Shown: piece by piece, positions 53,730 through 62,737 of the stretch | Layout: each line of letters begins with the position of its first letter | Numbering within the stretch: position 1 is the first letter of the stretch | Source of the DNA: Deltaproteobacteria bacterium | GTDB lineage: Bacteria > Myxococcota_A > UBA9160 > UBA4427 | Direction of reading: 5' to 3' | DNA length: 64,000 nt | Assembly: GCA_002719955.1 (NCBI GenBank) | Contig: PBFW01000032.1 | Coordinates: 44,748 to 108,747 of the forward strand | Notes under the pieces: model-generated | Told to the model about the DNA's origin: nothing | Databases searched by the model: none | What the model saw: only the letters and a program-made list of their open reading frames with translations | Translations under genes and position numbers: made by a program

Positions 53730-53973
53730 ACCAGCCCTTCGTGTGCCCGCGTAGCGCCCGGCTCTGGCCGCGGCTCCCTCTCGGGTGAATCCCCGATTCG
53801 ATTTCGCTCCCACTGCGTGCGAGATGCCTCCATTTTGCGCTGGAGTGGCCGATACGAGGCGTGAGACGCCGTCTCCGCCTCGCGCGCGGGGGGGCGTTCG
53901 TACGCGGTTCGCGAGGGGGCGCAGGGTGGAGCAGGGTGGAGTATCGGGGATCGGCTCGGGTCCCGGGAACAGG
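53730..53973. other. Gap before the histidine-kinase-like gene
   Basis: These 244 bases hold no recognisable gene. There is a direct repeat of GCAGGGTGGA near 53920-53940, just ahead of the kinase start. No confident promoter is visible. Confidence 0.4.
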
Positions 53974-55548
53974 ATGATCGCGACGACGTTGCTCGAGTGG
54001 CTGACCGTGGGCGGACGCTCGGCGGCGCGCACTCGCGCCTCGCGCGCGCTCGGCGCTGACCTCGGGACGGCGCCCGCCTGGCTGGCGGATGATGCGGTCG
54101 CGACGATATTTGCGGCGGGCGAGGTCGACGCCTCGCTGGCGCGGGCCATCGGTCATCGCCTCATGGCCCCTGATGCCACCGGCCTTCGACTCTACGGTCT
54201 GGGTCTGGCGACGCCCGAGAAGGCCTATCGCCGAGTCCAATCCCTCCTGCCTCGGGAAGCGGCCCTGGCTCGGTGGTCCGTCGAGGAGATCGCGGGTCGC
54301 TCCGCCCGGCTGCGATTCGAAGCCGCCCCGATCGAGGATCCGGCGGCGGCCGCCGCCGGCCGTTGCGAGGAAGCGCTCTGCGGATTGCGCAGGGGTATGC
54401 TCGAAGCGATTCCGGGGCTCTACGGGCTGCTCCCCGCCGTGATTCGCGAGACGAGTTGTCGAGCGAAGGGGTCGGACGCTTGTCTGTACGAGGTGAACTG
54501 GCAGGTCGCTTCCCGTTCGGGGGCGATCGCCGGTCTCGCGATCGGTGTGGCCCTCGCCGCTGGGTTCGTCGCGTCCCTGCTTCTGCTGGGCGGGATGTCC
54601 ATTCTCGTCGCGAACTCCGCGGTCGTGGCGACCGTTGCCGCGCTTTCGGTTTTCGTGCTCGCGCCTGCGCTCGGTTGGATCGTCGACCTTCAATGCCAAC
54701 TCGAGGCCGTCGCCGGTGCGCGTCGGGGGCACCTCGCGCTTTTCGATCAGGTCGACGATGCCCTCGCCGCGAAGCTCGATGCATTGGCGCGGGCGGACGC
54801 GAAGCTCGAAAGCGAGGCTTCGGTCGGGCCTTTTCGAAGAGCGGGCGCTGGCGAGAATGAAGGCGGCGTTTCCCCCGAAGACCGGCGCGGCATCCTCACC
54901 GCTGCACAACAGATCCATGCCACGGCCGGGGATCTCGAATGCCTTTTCGAGGCCGACGCCGCGCGTTGCTCCGCTGCTCGCGAGTCGGGGATCAGTGACG
55001 AGCGGGGGTTGGTTCGCGAGATCCGCGAGTGGGCGGCCCGAATCGAAAAGCTCGGCTCGAGCGCCTCTGAAACACTGCGCACCCGGGTCGGACCGGTGGC
55101 GCTCGTCGATCGGGCGATCGCGTCCATGAGGCCCACGCTTGCGCCGAGCGCCGTCATCGAGGTCGACGCGGATCCAGAACTCCGGTGCATCGAGTGCGAG
55201 CCGATCCAGATCGAATTCGTCGTTGCGCAGCTCGTCCAGAACGCGGTGGAGGCGTCGATCGAGCTGAGCCCGGCTCCCGAGGTGCGGATTTCTCTCGCCA
55301 ACGACGCGCACGGCGTTGCACTCGCGGTCGAGGACCGAGGGGTCGGAATCGAATCGTCGGAGGTCGACGAGGCCTTCGATCCCTTCTTCGGGGATCGGCC
55401 GGCGGGGGCAAGCGGAGGACTCGGCTTGGCGGTCTGTCTTCGGATCATCGAACGCCACGGCGGGGAATTGCGGATCGAGAACGAGGACCGAGCGGGGACG
55501 CGCGTGTCGGTGTGGCTGCCAGAGTCCACAGAGGAGGATGCGGAATGA
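53974..55548 (+). CDS. Membrane histidine-kinase-like protein with V4R-like sensor region
   Basis: A 524-residue protein from ATG 53974. Residues 1-175 resemble heme/4-vinyl-reductase-type sensor domains, with cysteines at 131, 136, 162 and 170 (ETSCRAKGSDACLYEV). Two membrane segments follow (about 181-205 and 209-232). The C-terminal ATPase domain (about 400-515) has the N box QLVQNAVEASI, G1 DRGVGI and G2 GGLGLAV. No canonical H-box is visible between them; H315 in AAQQIHATAGDL is the only histidine candidate. It may be an unorthodox kinase. No response regulator gene is adjacent. Confidence 0.7.
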   Translation: MIATTLLEWLTVGGRSAARTRASRALGADLGTAPAWLADDAVATIFAAGEVDASLARAIGHRLMAPDATGLRLYGLGLATPEKAYRRVQSLLPREAALARWSVEEIAGRSARLRFEAAPIEDPAAAAAGRCEEALCGLRRGMLEAIPGLYGLLPAVIRETSCRAKGSDACLYEVNWQVASRSGAIAGLAIGVALAAGFVASLLLLGGMSILVANSAVVATVAALSVFVLAPALGWIVDLQCQLEAVAGARRGHLALFDQVDDALAAKLDALARADAKLESEASVGPFRRAGAGENEGGVSPEDRRGILTAAQQIHATAGDLECLFEADAARCSAARESGISDERGLVREIREWAARIEKLGSSASETLRTRVGPVALVDRAIASMRPTLAPSAVIEVDADPELRCIECEPIQIEFVVAQLVQNAVEASIELSPAPEVRISLANDAHGVALAVEDRGVGIESSEVDEAFDPFFGDRPAGASGGLGLAVCLRIIERHGGELRIENEDRAGTRVSVWLPESTEEDAE

Positions 55549-55950
55549 ACGGGCGAGTGCTTCGGGGTGTGCGCCGCGGGAGGTCGAGGAAGGTCCCTTA
55601 CCCGCCCACCCCTTTGCGCGTTGGATCAGCCAACTCGAGGTCGGCAGACCCAGATCGCTTTCGTTCTCGAACGCTTTGGCGATCCAGACGAGATCGAACA
55701 GAGCACGCGCGGTGGCGTCACCTGGCGATACAGTTATTCCGAGATTCATTGGCCCGAGGGTGATCTGGATCGCCCCTCCCTGAGTGCGGACGGGGCCGTC
55801 GAGCCCGCAGAACCGTCGAGATGGGAGAGCGTCCGCGAGAGGCGCGAGAGATTCGGACATTTCTTCGATCGCTGGGTCTATGACCCGGGGCCCCAGCAGC
55901 GGCCCCACGCAGTCGTCGGCTTCCCGCGCGGATTTACGCGCTCGAGCTGA
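55538..55950 (+). pseudogene. Hypothetical gene, probably frameshifted near 55640
   Basis: From ATG 55538 (preceded by GAGGAGG, overlapping the kinase stop) one frame reads REVEEGPLPAHPFARWISQL then EVGRP. From about 55640 the frame one base earlier reads QTQIAFVLERFGDPDEIEQS, then TRGGVTWRYSYSEIHWPEGD and continues to TAG at 55950. Both pieces look coding and join naturally if one base is missing. Alternatively the second frame starts at GTG 55567, giving 127 residues with a poorly convincing N-terminus. No family recognised. A sequencing error, a real mutation or a -1 shift would all fit. Confidence 0.45.
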
Positions 55951-56100
55951 GCTTTGCGCCGGACGGCACCCTTCGTCACTAGCGCCATGCACCGAAAGAG
56001 GGCGGGGCGCGCGTGCCCGGACACGGCTGACGCTCACCGGTCGACCCCGGTATGTTCTGTCTGCTCGGCGGCGATTCCACGTCGCGACCAGGAGACCCCC

Positions 56101-57108
56101 ATGGCCAAATCATCGACCCCTACGACGATCGCGACCGCCAGTGGCGAGATTTCCGCCGACCAGCTCGGCCGGACCCTGATGCACGAGCATCTGGTGATCG
56201 GCTATTCCGGCTGGAGCAGCCATACGACCGTCCCGCAGGCGAGTCTCGAAGATGAAATCGCGATTTGCGTCGATCGGATCCAGGAACTCCAGGAACTCGG
56301 CTATCGCTCGCTGATCGATCCCTGTCCGAATGATCTCGGGCGAGATGTCGAGTTGGCGGCGAAGGTCGCGCAACGGACGGGCTTCCAGATCATCCTGGCG
56401 ACCGGTCTCTACAAGCAGGCCGAAGGCGGCGTCCCCTATTGGCATTTTCGCTCGAATTTTGCACCCCAGGTCGAGCCGATGGCCGAGCTCTTCATCCAGG
56501 AACTCAGTGAGGGGATCGGCGAGAGCGGGATCAAGGCCGGCATCATCAAGGTGGCGACCGGGGTCGGTGAAATCAGCGAATACGAGAAGACGATCTTGCT
56601 CGCGGCCGCGAAGGCCTCGGTCGAGACCGGTGCGCCGATCACCACCCACACCGACGAGGGTTCGCTCGGCGATCAGCAGCAGAAGATTCTGACGGAGGCG
56701 GGTGTCCCCGCCCATCGCATCATCATCGGACATTCGTGTGGCACCGACGATCACGACTATCATATGGGGCTCGCCCGGGGCGGCTCCTACCTCGGATTCG
56801 ATCGCTTTGGGATCGACGCGATCTTCCCCGATGCGAAGCGCGTCGCCGCACTGGCCCGGATGATCGAGGCCGGTGCGGGCGATCGGCTCGTCGTCTCCCA
56901 TGATTCTGTCTGGTGCTGGAAGGGACAGCCCTTTGCGCCGGGCATGCTCGAAAGTTTTGGGGAAGACGCCTTCAACCCGACCTTCTTCGAGCGCAAGATC
57001 ATTCCGCAGCTGCGTGAGGCCGGCGTCTCCGATGAGGCGATCGAGCGGCTGGTCGTCGGGAATCCCCGGCGATTCTTCGAAGGGGAGAAACTCGCCACGC
57101 TGGCGTGA
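56101..57108 (+). CDS. Phosphotriesterase-like metal hydrolase
   Basis: A 335-residue amidohydrolase-superfamily protein. CAGGAG precedes the ATG. Binuclear metal ligands are visible: LMHEHLVIG (HxH), the bridging Lys in GIIKVATG, THTDEG, IGHSCGTDD and the Asp in SHDSVW. The family includes organophosphate hydrolases, lactonases and many uncharacterised enzymes; the substrate cannot be predicted. A Zn alcohol dehydrogenase follows in the same direction, suggesting a shared catabolic route. Confidence 0.88.
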   Translation: MAKSSTPTTIATASGEISADQLGRTLMHEHLVIGYSGWSSHTTVPQASLEDEIAICVDRIQELQELGYRSLIDPCPNDLGRDVELAAKVAQRTGFQIILATGLYKQAEGGVPYWHFRSNFAPQVEPMAELFIQELSEGIGESGIKAGIIKVATGVGEISEYEKTILLAAAKASVETGAPITTHTDEGSLGDQQQKILTEAGVPAHRIIIGHSCGTDDHDYHMGLARGGSYLGFDRFGIDAIFPDAKRVAALARMIEAGAGDRLVVSHDSVWCWKGQPFAPGMLESFGEDAFNPTFFERKIIPQLREAGVSDEAIERLVVGNPRRFFEGEKLATLA

Positions 57109-57260
57109 CTTCGGGTCTCGTGTTTTCTGCGCTAAATCGGCAGGCCGGGCGGGCTGCGATCGGCGAACCGGGGGGTTGGCGCTATCGTCTCGCGTCTCAC
57201 GGCGTCCTCGATCGCCGAACCCCAATACTCGACACGTCCTCGTCGATCAGGAGTCCCCCC

Positions 57261-58334
57261 ATGAAGGCAGCCCTCTTCACCGAACAGAACGCGGATCTCG
57301 TCATCCGAGACGACATCGAACTCGCCGAAGTGGGTCGCAGGGATGTTCGGGTGAAGATCGGCTCGAGCGGCGTCTGCCATTCGGATCTCTCGGTCATGAA
57401 CGGGACGATCCCGATGCCGCCGCCGGCCGTGCTCGGCCACGAGGGTGCGGGCGTCGTGACGGAGGTCGGCGAGGCCGTGACCAGCGTCGAGCCCGGTGAT
57501 CACGTCATCCTTTCCTTCACGCCGGCCTGCAGTGTCTGCAAGCCCTGTCTGCGGCAACAATCCTTTCTCTGCCAGGAAACGGGTCCTCAGTCGATGTCGA
57601 CGAATTTCCGGATGGATGGCAACCCGATTCCGGGCATGACGGGTCTCGGGACCTTCGCCGAGGAGCTGATCGTCGGCGAGCCGGGCATCGTCAAGATCGA
57701 GAAGGATGTCCCGCTCGATGTCGCCGCCCTGATCGGCTGTGGCGTCACGACCGGCGTCGGCGCCTCGATCAATACCGCGGGCGTCACGCCCGGTTCCTCC
57801 GTCGTCGTCTTCGGATGCGGCGGTGTGGGTATCTCGGCGATCCAGGGCGCACGGATCGCCGGTGCCTCGGCGATTCTGGCGGTGGATACGATGGAAAACA
57901 AACTCGAGCAGGCGAAGCATTTCGGTGCGACTCATGTCGCGACGCCCGATGGCCTCAATGACGCCAAGGCGACGATCACCGGCGGAGAGGGCTTCGATTT
58001 CGCCCTCGAGTGCATCGGGAACCCGAATACCATCCGCGCGACCTACGATGCCGCGCGAATGGGTGGCACCGCGGTGATCGTCGGCGTCGGTCGCATGGAG
58101 GATATGGTTCAGTTCTCGGCCTTCGAACTCTTCTACGCGAACAAGACACTCAAGGGATCCATGTACGGTTCGGCCAATGTTCGGACCTTCATGCCCGAGC
58201 TGCTCTCGCTCTGGAAGACGGGCAAGCTCGACCTCGAGAGCATGATCTCCCGACGCATCAAGCTCGACGAAGTGAATGACGCCTTCCGTGCCATGCAGGC
58301 GGGTGAAGTGATCCGGACCGTCATCGATTTCTGA
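57261..58334 (+). CDS. Zinc-dependent alcohol dehydrogenase (MDR family)
   Basis: A 357-residue NAD(P)-dependent oxidoreductase. CAGGAG precedes ATG 57261. Catalytic zinc ligands: GVCHSDLSVMNG and LGHEGAG; structural zinc cysteines in CSVCKPCLRQQSFLC. The Rossmann loop is VFGCGGVGISAIQGA. The NDMA-type/class III-like middle region (MSTNFRMDGNPIPGMTGLG) suggests a group acting on larger alcohols or aldehydes. It converges on the DUF3604 gene. Confidence 0.93.
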   Translation: MKAALFTEQNADLVIRDDIELAEVGRRDVRVKIGSSGVCHSDLSVMNGTIPMPPPAVLGHEGAGVVTEVGEAVTSVEPGDHVILSFTPACSVCKPCLRQQSFLCQETGPQSMSTNFRMDGNPIPGMTGLGTFAEELIVGEPGIVKIEKDVPLDVAALIGCGVTTGVGASINTAGVTPGSSVVVFGCGGVGISAIQGARIAGASAILAVDTMENKLEQAKHFGATHVATPDGLNDAKATITGGEGFDFALECIGNPNTIRATYDAARMGGTAVIVGVGRMEDMVQFSAFELFYANKTLKGSMYGSANVRTFMPELLSLWKTGKLDLESMISRRIKLDEVNDAFRAMQAGEVIRTVIDF

Positions 58335-58354
58335 TCTCGAGCAGGTGATGTCCG

Positions 58355-60640
58355 TCAGGGCATCGCGTCGAGCGATGGGTTTCGCGTGATCGCGACGCCC
58401 GGCCAGTCCACGAAGATCGGCGACGACCAGGCCCGGGGTTCGTGTTCGGCCAGACAATCGTCGGTCGCATCGACGCCGCAGAGGACCGCATCGACGCAAT
58501 CGCCTTCGGCATTTCGCTCGCAGCGGATCCCGCCGGCATTCACGCCGGGGGCCGGGGCTTCGAGCACGCGCGCGTAGTAGACCGTGTCCCGGCCGAAGCG
58601 GGCGTAGTCCGGGTCATCGAAGGTGGCGGAACAACCCGCTGGATCGCCATCGCACTCGAAGGTCCGCCAGGGGTCCTCGATCAGAGGAGCGAGGGGTTCG
58701 CCAGGTGCGTTCTGCGGTCGGATTCGGATGATTTCGATGCGCGTGATCACGCGTCGTTCGGCACTCGGGTGATAGCACTCGCCCTTGCAGATCCTCTCGA
58801 GCCGATCCGGGCCGAGCGTATTCGTCGCGTAATCGGGGCAGCCGGGCGCCTGCTCGAAGGACCCGACGGCGCGGACCCGGAAGATCGGACTCGTGTTCAT
58901 CGCGACTTCACCGCCCATCGGGATCGGGTGTCCGCGGGTCCCGGGTGGGTTCAAGAGATCGAACCAGAGCAGGATGCGGGGCCCGCTGGTCCCGTAGACT
59001 TCGCGGCGCTGGAAGGAGTCCCAGATCGCTCGGCGGTTCCGTTCTACGGCGTGTGCGGCGACCAAACCGCCGGTCAGGAAGAACGAGGATTGGCGCTCCA
59101 TTTCCATCAGGGCGAAGCCGCTGAGTTCGGTTTGATCGTGTTCCCAGACGATGGACTCGGCCATCGCTTCACGCCTGGGCGGCATCACGACCGCACGCAT
59201 CGATGCGTCGAGGTCGTTCACGTCCGCGCGCGACTCGGTATAGCCCGGCCGATTGAGTTCCTTGTAGCCCGTGCCGGGGCGTGCGAAATGATTATCGCTC
59301 GAGGCCATGAAGCCGAAGCGGAAGCGTCGGGGGGAGCCGTCGGGGGTGTCGAAATTCGAGAGCGCCGTCACGTATTGGGCGGAGCCCAGCGGTCGATAGT
59401 TGAAGGCGGGCTCGGCACAGTCGCGACATTGTCCGGCGTCGAGCCATTCGTGGGCGTCGGTACCGGGGACGGTGAGATGCGCCTGGACACCGGCTTCGGC
59501 CGCGTTCCGCCGCGCGTTCAAGGCACGCTTTTCACATTCGTCGTCGCCGTGACCCGCGACGAGACATCGATCGCGGATGATCTCTCCGGCCCGCCAGCAG
59601 GTCGGCAGATAGTTGTCCGTCGGTTCCGGACAGCGCGCGTTCCCTTCCGCGTCGAAGCGAATCGAGGTGTAGCTGCGGAATTCGTCCGAGTTGCCGTGGC
59701 CGGAATAGATCTCGAAGAGCGTCTGGCGATCGTCGTCGTGGAGGGGACCTGCGAGCTGCTTTGCCCAATCCGAGCCCGGCGGCGTATAGAAGCCCCAGGT
59801 CGTGCCGTGGGGGATCACGATCGATTCCACATCCCAGTCGTCGAGCTTGTCGAAGAGCAGGTCCGGCGTGTCGACCATCTCCGCACAATCGCTAGGCAGG
59901 TCGCGGACGGGAATACCGAGGGGGCAGACGTCGATCGCCTGGCGTTCGGCAAAAAAGGTCGAGAGCGAGTGGAGGCGTTCGTCCGCTGTGGCGTGGAGGA
60001 AGAGTCCAGAGGCGATGCTGCCAAAGGGGTTGCCGACGACCATGCGGTCGCGGGTTGCGCGGGAGCCGATGGGGCGTGTCGGAACCGCGCCCTCTTCGAG
60101 GTCGCGCAGGACGATATTCTTGTGGCCGTAATGGTTCGCGGGCGTCGTGCCGACCTGGGTCCATTCCCAGCCCAGGAAGGCGACGGTATCGGGTTCGCTG
60201 CTCGCGCCAGAGACCTCGTTGCAGGCGCGAATCGTGTCGACGGTCTCGCTCCAATGCCGCGGGGAGAGGCTCTCGGCGTGATCGTTGATCGACCAGAAGT
60301 CGAGGGCCGAGCAGAAGCGCGCGAAGTCGCAGGCATCCGCTGGCGGATGCGTTCCCTCGCCGCCCTGGAGCGGCAGGCTCAGCATGAAGGCGTCGAAGGA
60401 GAAGGTGGTGTGGACGTGCAGATCGCCGAAGAGGATCTGCTTCGGTCGCGAGACGAGCCTCTCGCCGGCGGCCGAGGCGATGCTCTGCCGCGCTTTGCTC
60501 ACCGCTTCGGCGGGGCGCGTCTGCGAGGTGATCGTCCCCGGCGATTCGTGGCGGCCGAGCCCGCCCTGGCCGACGTATCGGAACCAGAAACCGAGTACGA
60601 TCACGAGAACGACGACGACGAGTAGGATCTGGCGAGACAC
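58355..60640 (-). CDS. DUF3604 protein, membrane-anchored, PHP-like motifs
   Basis: A 761-residue protein. GTG 60640 (complement) has GGAGA upstream and gives an N-terminal membrane segment (about residues 4-22). The DUF3604 domain covers most of the rest: FGDLHVHTTFSFDAFM, LDFWSINDHAESLS, AFLGWEWTQVG, HKNIVLRD, FEIYSGHGNSDEFR, PGTDAHEW, GFMASSDNHFARPG and YGTSGPRILLWFD. The HxH, DH and SSDNH motifs are spaced like metal ligands of PHP phosphoesterases. Function is unknown; the residues suggest an envelope metallohydrolase. Confidence 0.85.
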   Translation of the reverse strand: MSRQILLVVVVLVIVLGFWFRYVGQGGLGRHESPGTITSQTRPAEAVSKARQSIASAAGERLVSRPKQILFGDLHVHTTFSFDAFMLSLPLQGGEGTHPPADACDFARFCSALDFWSINDHAESLSPRHWSETVDTIRACNEVSGASSEPDTVAFLGWEWTQVGTTPANHYGHKNIVLRDLEEGAVPTRPIGSRATRDRMVVGNPFGSIASGLFLHATADERLHSLSTFFAERQAIDVCPLGIPVRDLPSDCAEMVDTPDLLFDKLDDWDVESIVIPHGTTWGFYTPPGSDWAKQLAGPLHDDDRQTLFEIYSGHGNSDEFRSYTSIRFDAEGNARCPEPTDNYLPTCWRAGEIIRDRCLVAGHGDDECEKRALNARRNAAEAGVQAHLTVPGTDAHEWLDAGQCRDCAEPAFNYRPLGSAQYVTALSNFDTPDGSPRRFRFGFMASSDNHFARPGTGYKELNRPGYTESRADVNDLDASMRAVVMPPRREAMAESIVWEHDQTELSGFALMEMERQSSFFLTGGLVAAHAVERNRRAIWDSFQRREVYGTSGPRILLWFDLLNPPGTRGHPIPMGGEVAMNTSPIFRVRAVGSFEQAPGCPDYATNTLGPDRLERICKGECYHPSAERRVITRIEIIRIRPQNAPGEPLAPLIEDPWRTFECDGDPAGCSATFDDPDYARFGRDTVYYARVLEAPAPGVNAGGIRCERNAEGDCVDAVLCGVDATDDCLAEHEPRAWSSPIFVDWPGVAITRNPSLDAMP

Positions 60641-60805
60641 GAGGATTCTCCACCCTGCGGCGGCGGGTCGGTCGGTTTCGCGACATTATCACAGAAGTTG
60701 CTTCGACAGCATGAGGGGAGTGGGGACCGTCGGGAGACCGTTCTTTCGTGTTGGCTCGAGCGAGCGTGGTCAGCGGGTGTGTCGTCGATGGAGAGCGAGG
60801 CGGGA

Positions 60806-61612
60806 ATGATTCTCTGGTTCGAAAACTGGGAGCAGCTGCTCTGGGATGACGGGCGGGCCACAGCCTTCGCGCTGATCGGCCTCGCCGCCTTGACCGCCTT
60901 GGAGTTGTGGATTCCCGCCGAGCCGGGGCAGGGCTGGCGCGGTCGTGGCCGCAATCTCGTCTACCTGGCGCTCTTCAAGGTCCTGGGTCTTGGTGGCATC
61001 GCATTCTGGTTCACCTTCGGTCCGATCCTCGGCGTGGCGCGGCCCGAGCCGAGCGGGTTCGAGCGCGTGGCCTTCGTGTTCCTCAACCTCCTCACCATCG
61101 ACTTCTTCTTCTACTGGTATCACCGGGCCCAGCATCGCTTTTCTTTTCTCTGGGCGATTCACGAACTCCACCATGCGGACGCCGAATTGAACGCGACGAC
61201 GGGCTATCGGACCTACTGGCTCGAAGCTCCGGTCCAGACGATCCTGGTCATGACGCCCACCCTCCTTCTCTTCGGGTGGCGCGGGTCGACCCATGGCCTC
61301 ATCGTCCTTACCTGCTCGCTCTTCTTCTTACTATTCGCCCACGCAAACCTCCGCCTGTCGCTCGGGCCCCTGGGATCCTGGATCATCGGCCCGCAGGTCC
61401 ATCGGATTCATCATTCCCGAAGGCCCGAAGAGCAGAACCGGAATTTCGCGCAATATTTCCCCTTCCTCGATCGCCTCTTCGGCTCGTTCTACGCCCCTGG
61501 TCGCGACGAGTATCCGCGGACCGGGACGGAGGGGCTCGCGTCGGACGCATCGATCGGACGGGCGATGTTCCAGCCCTTCCGGATCTGGGCCGCAAGTTTT
61601 CGCCGTCCTTGA
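60806..61612 (+). CDS. Fatty acid hydroxylase / sterol desaturase family protein
   Basis: A 268-residue membrane protein. ATG 60806 has GCGAGG five bases upstream; ATG 60788 is the alternative. The di-iron histidine motifs are all present: YWYHRAQHR (HxxxH), AIHELHHAD (HxxHH) and PQVHRIHHSRRP (HxxHH). Four or more hydrophobic segments surround them. The family hydroxylates or desaturates lipids or sterols. The MaoC-type hydratase gene follows 56 bases downstream. Confidence 0.9.
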   Translation: MILWFENWEQLLWDDGRATAFALIGLAALTALELWIPAEPGQGWRGRGRNLVYLALFKVLGLGGIAFWFTFGPILGVARPEPSGFERVAFVFLNLLTIDFFFYWYHRAQHRFSFLWAIHELHHADAELNATTGYRTYWLEAPVQTILVMTPTLLLFGWRGSTHGLIVLTCSLFFLLFAHANLRLSLGPLGSWIIGPQVHRIHHSRRPEEQNRNFAQYFPFLDRLFGSFYAPGRDEYPRTGTEGLASDASIGRAMFQPFRIWAASFRRP

Positions 61613-61668
61613 GCGGCGGCGACGAGCCGCCCGAACCGTCGCAGGGAGAGGATTCGAAAGGGAACCGA

Positions 61669-62136
61669 GTGCAATATTTCGAGGATATTCGGGTCGAGTC
61701 GATGAGAAGGCACGGTCCCGGTCGGGTCATCAGCGCCGAGGAGATCAAATGCTTCGCTGCGGAGTTCGATCCGATGCCCTTCCATCTGGACGAGGAGGCC
61801 GCGAAGGCATCGATCTTGGGCGGCCTCTGCGCTTCCAGCGTACATGTCCTCGCGTTAGGCACGCAGCTTTCACACGCGCATCGGGGGGACTCCGAGGGCA
61901 TGGTGGTTTCGAGCGCGCTCGGATGGGACGAAGTTCGGCTGAAGAGGCCGCTCTTCGCCGGGGATCACGTTCGAGCCCAGAGCTACGTCGAGTCGAAGCG
62001 CGAGTCCGCGAGTCGGTCGGATTGTGGGATCGTCATTTTGCGGACGGAGATCGTCCTCGCGGACGGGTCGGTCGTGGCCAGCTACAAGGTGTCGCTGTTG
62101 GTCGACAAGCGACCCCATCAGGAGACGGACGAGTAA
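61669..62136 (+). CDS. MaoC-like (R)-hydratase
   Basis: A 155-residue hot-dog fold protein. GTG 61669 has AAGGGA upstream. The hydratase motif is in EFDPMPFHLDEEAAKASILG, followed by SVHVLALGTQL and RLKRPLFAGDHV. MaoC enzymes hydrate enoyl-CoA double bonds in lipid or side-chain oxidation. It ends in a 104-base tail-to-tail overlap with the DUF1330 gene. Confidence 0.87.
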   Translation: MQYFEDIRVESMRRHGPGRVISAEEIKCFAAEFDPMPFHLDEEAAKASILGGLCASSVHVLALGTQLSHAHRGDSEGMVVSSALGWDEVRLKRPLFAGDHVRAQSYVESKRESASRSDCGIVILRTEIVLADGSVVASYKVSLLVDKRPHQETDE

Positions 62137-62512
62137 GGACGGCCCTCTCAGCTCGGGGGGGCACCATCCAGAGCGAGCGTTCGAGGGAGGCCTCGCGCAG
62201 GCCAGGCGCCCTCTTGAGATACTCGGGGTCGGCCGCGAGTCCGATGAACGCTTCGATATCGGGGAAGCGAATCATGACGCAGTTATCCCATGTCTCGCCG
62301 GAGAGCGTCGGTCCGGCTCCGCCGATGTCGAAGACTCCGCCGCTCTGGCGCGCGAGGATCGGACCGGAAAGCGCCCCGTAGTTGGCGAATTTCTCTCGTC
62401 CATCGGGTTCCCTGTATTTGAGCAGGTTCAGCATGATGACCGGCCCGGGGCCGACGTGGTCGCGCAGGGCTTCGACCCGTTCTTTGGTGGGGGTGAGTTC
62501 GGTTCCGGCCAT
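62033..62512 (-). CDS. DUF1330-like protein with antisense-overlapping tail
   Basis: A 159-residue protein. ATG 62512 (complement) has a perfect AGGAGG seven bases upstream. Residues about 1-120 match the DUF1330/dimeric alpha-beta barrel type: GPGPVIMLNLLKYREPDGRE, KFANYGALSGPILARQSGGV and RFPDIEAFIGLAADPEYLKR. The last ~35 residues (from about RAVLTRP) are Arg/Pro-rich and lie antisense to the MaoC gene; no earlier stop exists. That tail is probably a by-product of the overlap. Confidence 0.75.
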   Translation of the reverse strand: MAGTELTPTKERVEALRDHVGPGPVIMLNLLKYREPDGREKFANYGALSGPILARQSGGVFDIGGAGPTLSGETWDNCVMIRFPDIEAFIGLAADPEYLKRAPGLREASLERSLWMVPPRAERAVLTRPSPDGVACRPTATPCSWPRPTRPRGRSPSAK

Positions 62513-62532
62513 CTCGGGGCCTCCTGATGGGA

Positions 62533-62564
62533 GCGAGGAGGCGAGGAGGCGAGGAGGCGAGGGG
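62533..62564. repeat. Short tandem repeat GCGAGGAG x4
   Basis: Units at 62533, 62541, 62549 and 62557 (the last GCGAGGGG). It lies upstream of the DUF1330 gene and about 170 bases before the tmRNA gene. Such 8-base microsatellites can change length by slippage. Confidence 0.8.
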
Positions 62565-62673
62565 GTGCGGCAGGTTCGTGCGGGGTCGCCGAGACGAGCT
62601 CTCATTATCGGTCGGCTGGCTCGATCCTCGGGCGCACAGGCCCTCACGATCGATCGCGCCCCATGGGGTTCGC

Positions 62674-62701
62674 TTGCCCATCTCGGAATCGTGTGTACTT
62701 T
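62674..62701 (+). promoter_or_regulatory. Possible promoter of the tmRNA gene
   Basis: TTGCCC (62674-62679), 16 bases, then TACTTT (62696-62701). A start near 62708 would leave about 30 bases of 5' leader before the mature tmRNA end at 62738, to be removed by RNase P. The match is moderate. Confidence 0.35.
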
Positions 62702-62737
62702 CGCAGTCTCGTCCTCCGGATCTCGGAGGGCGTTCGT

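Noticed and set aside
58442..60625. 727-codon open frame antisense to the DUF3604 gene
   Set aside because: The DUF3604 gene has clear motifs, signal anchor and ribosome site; the opposite frame has none and is explained by GC bias.
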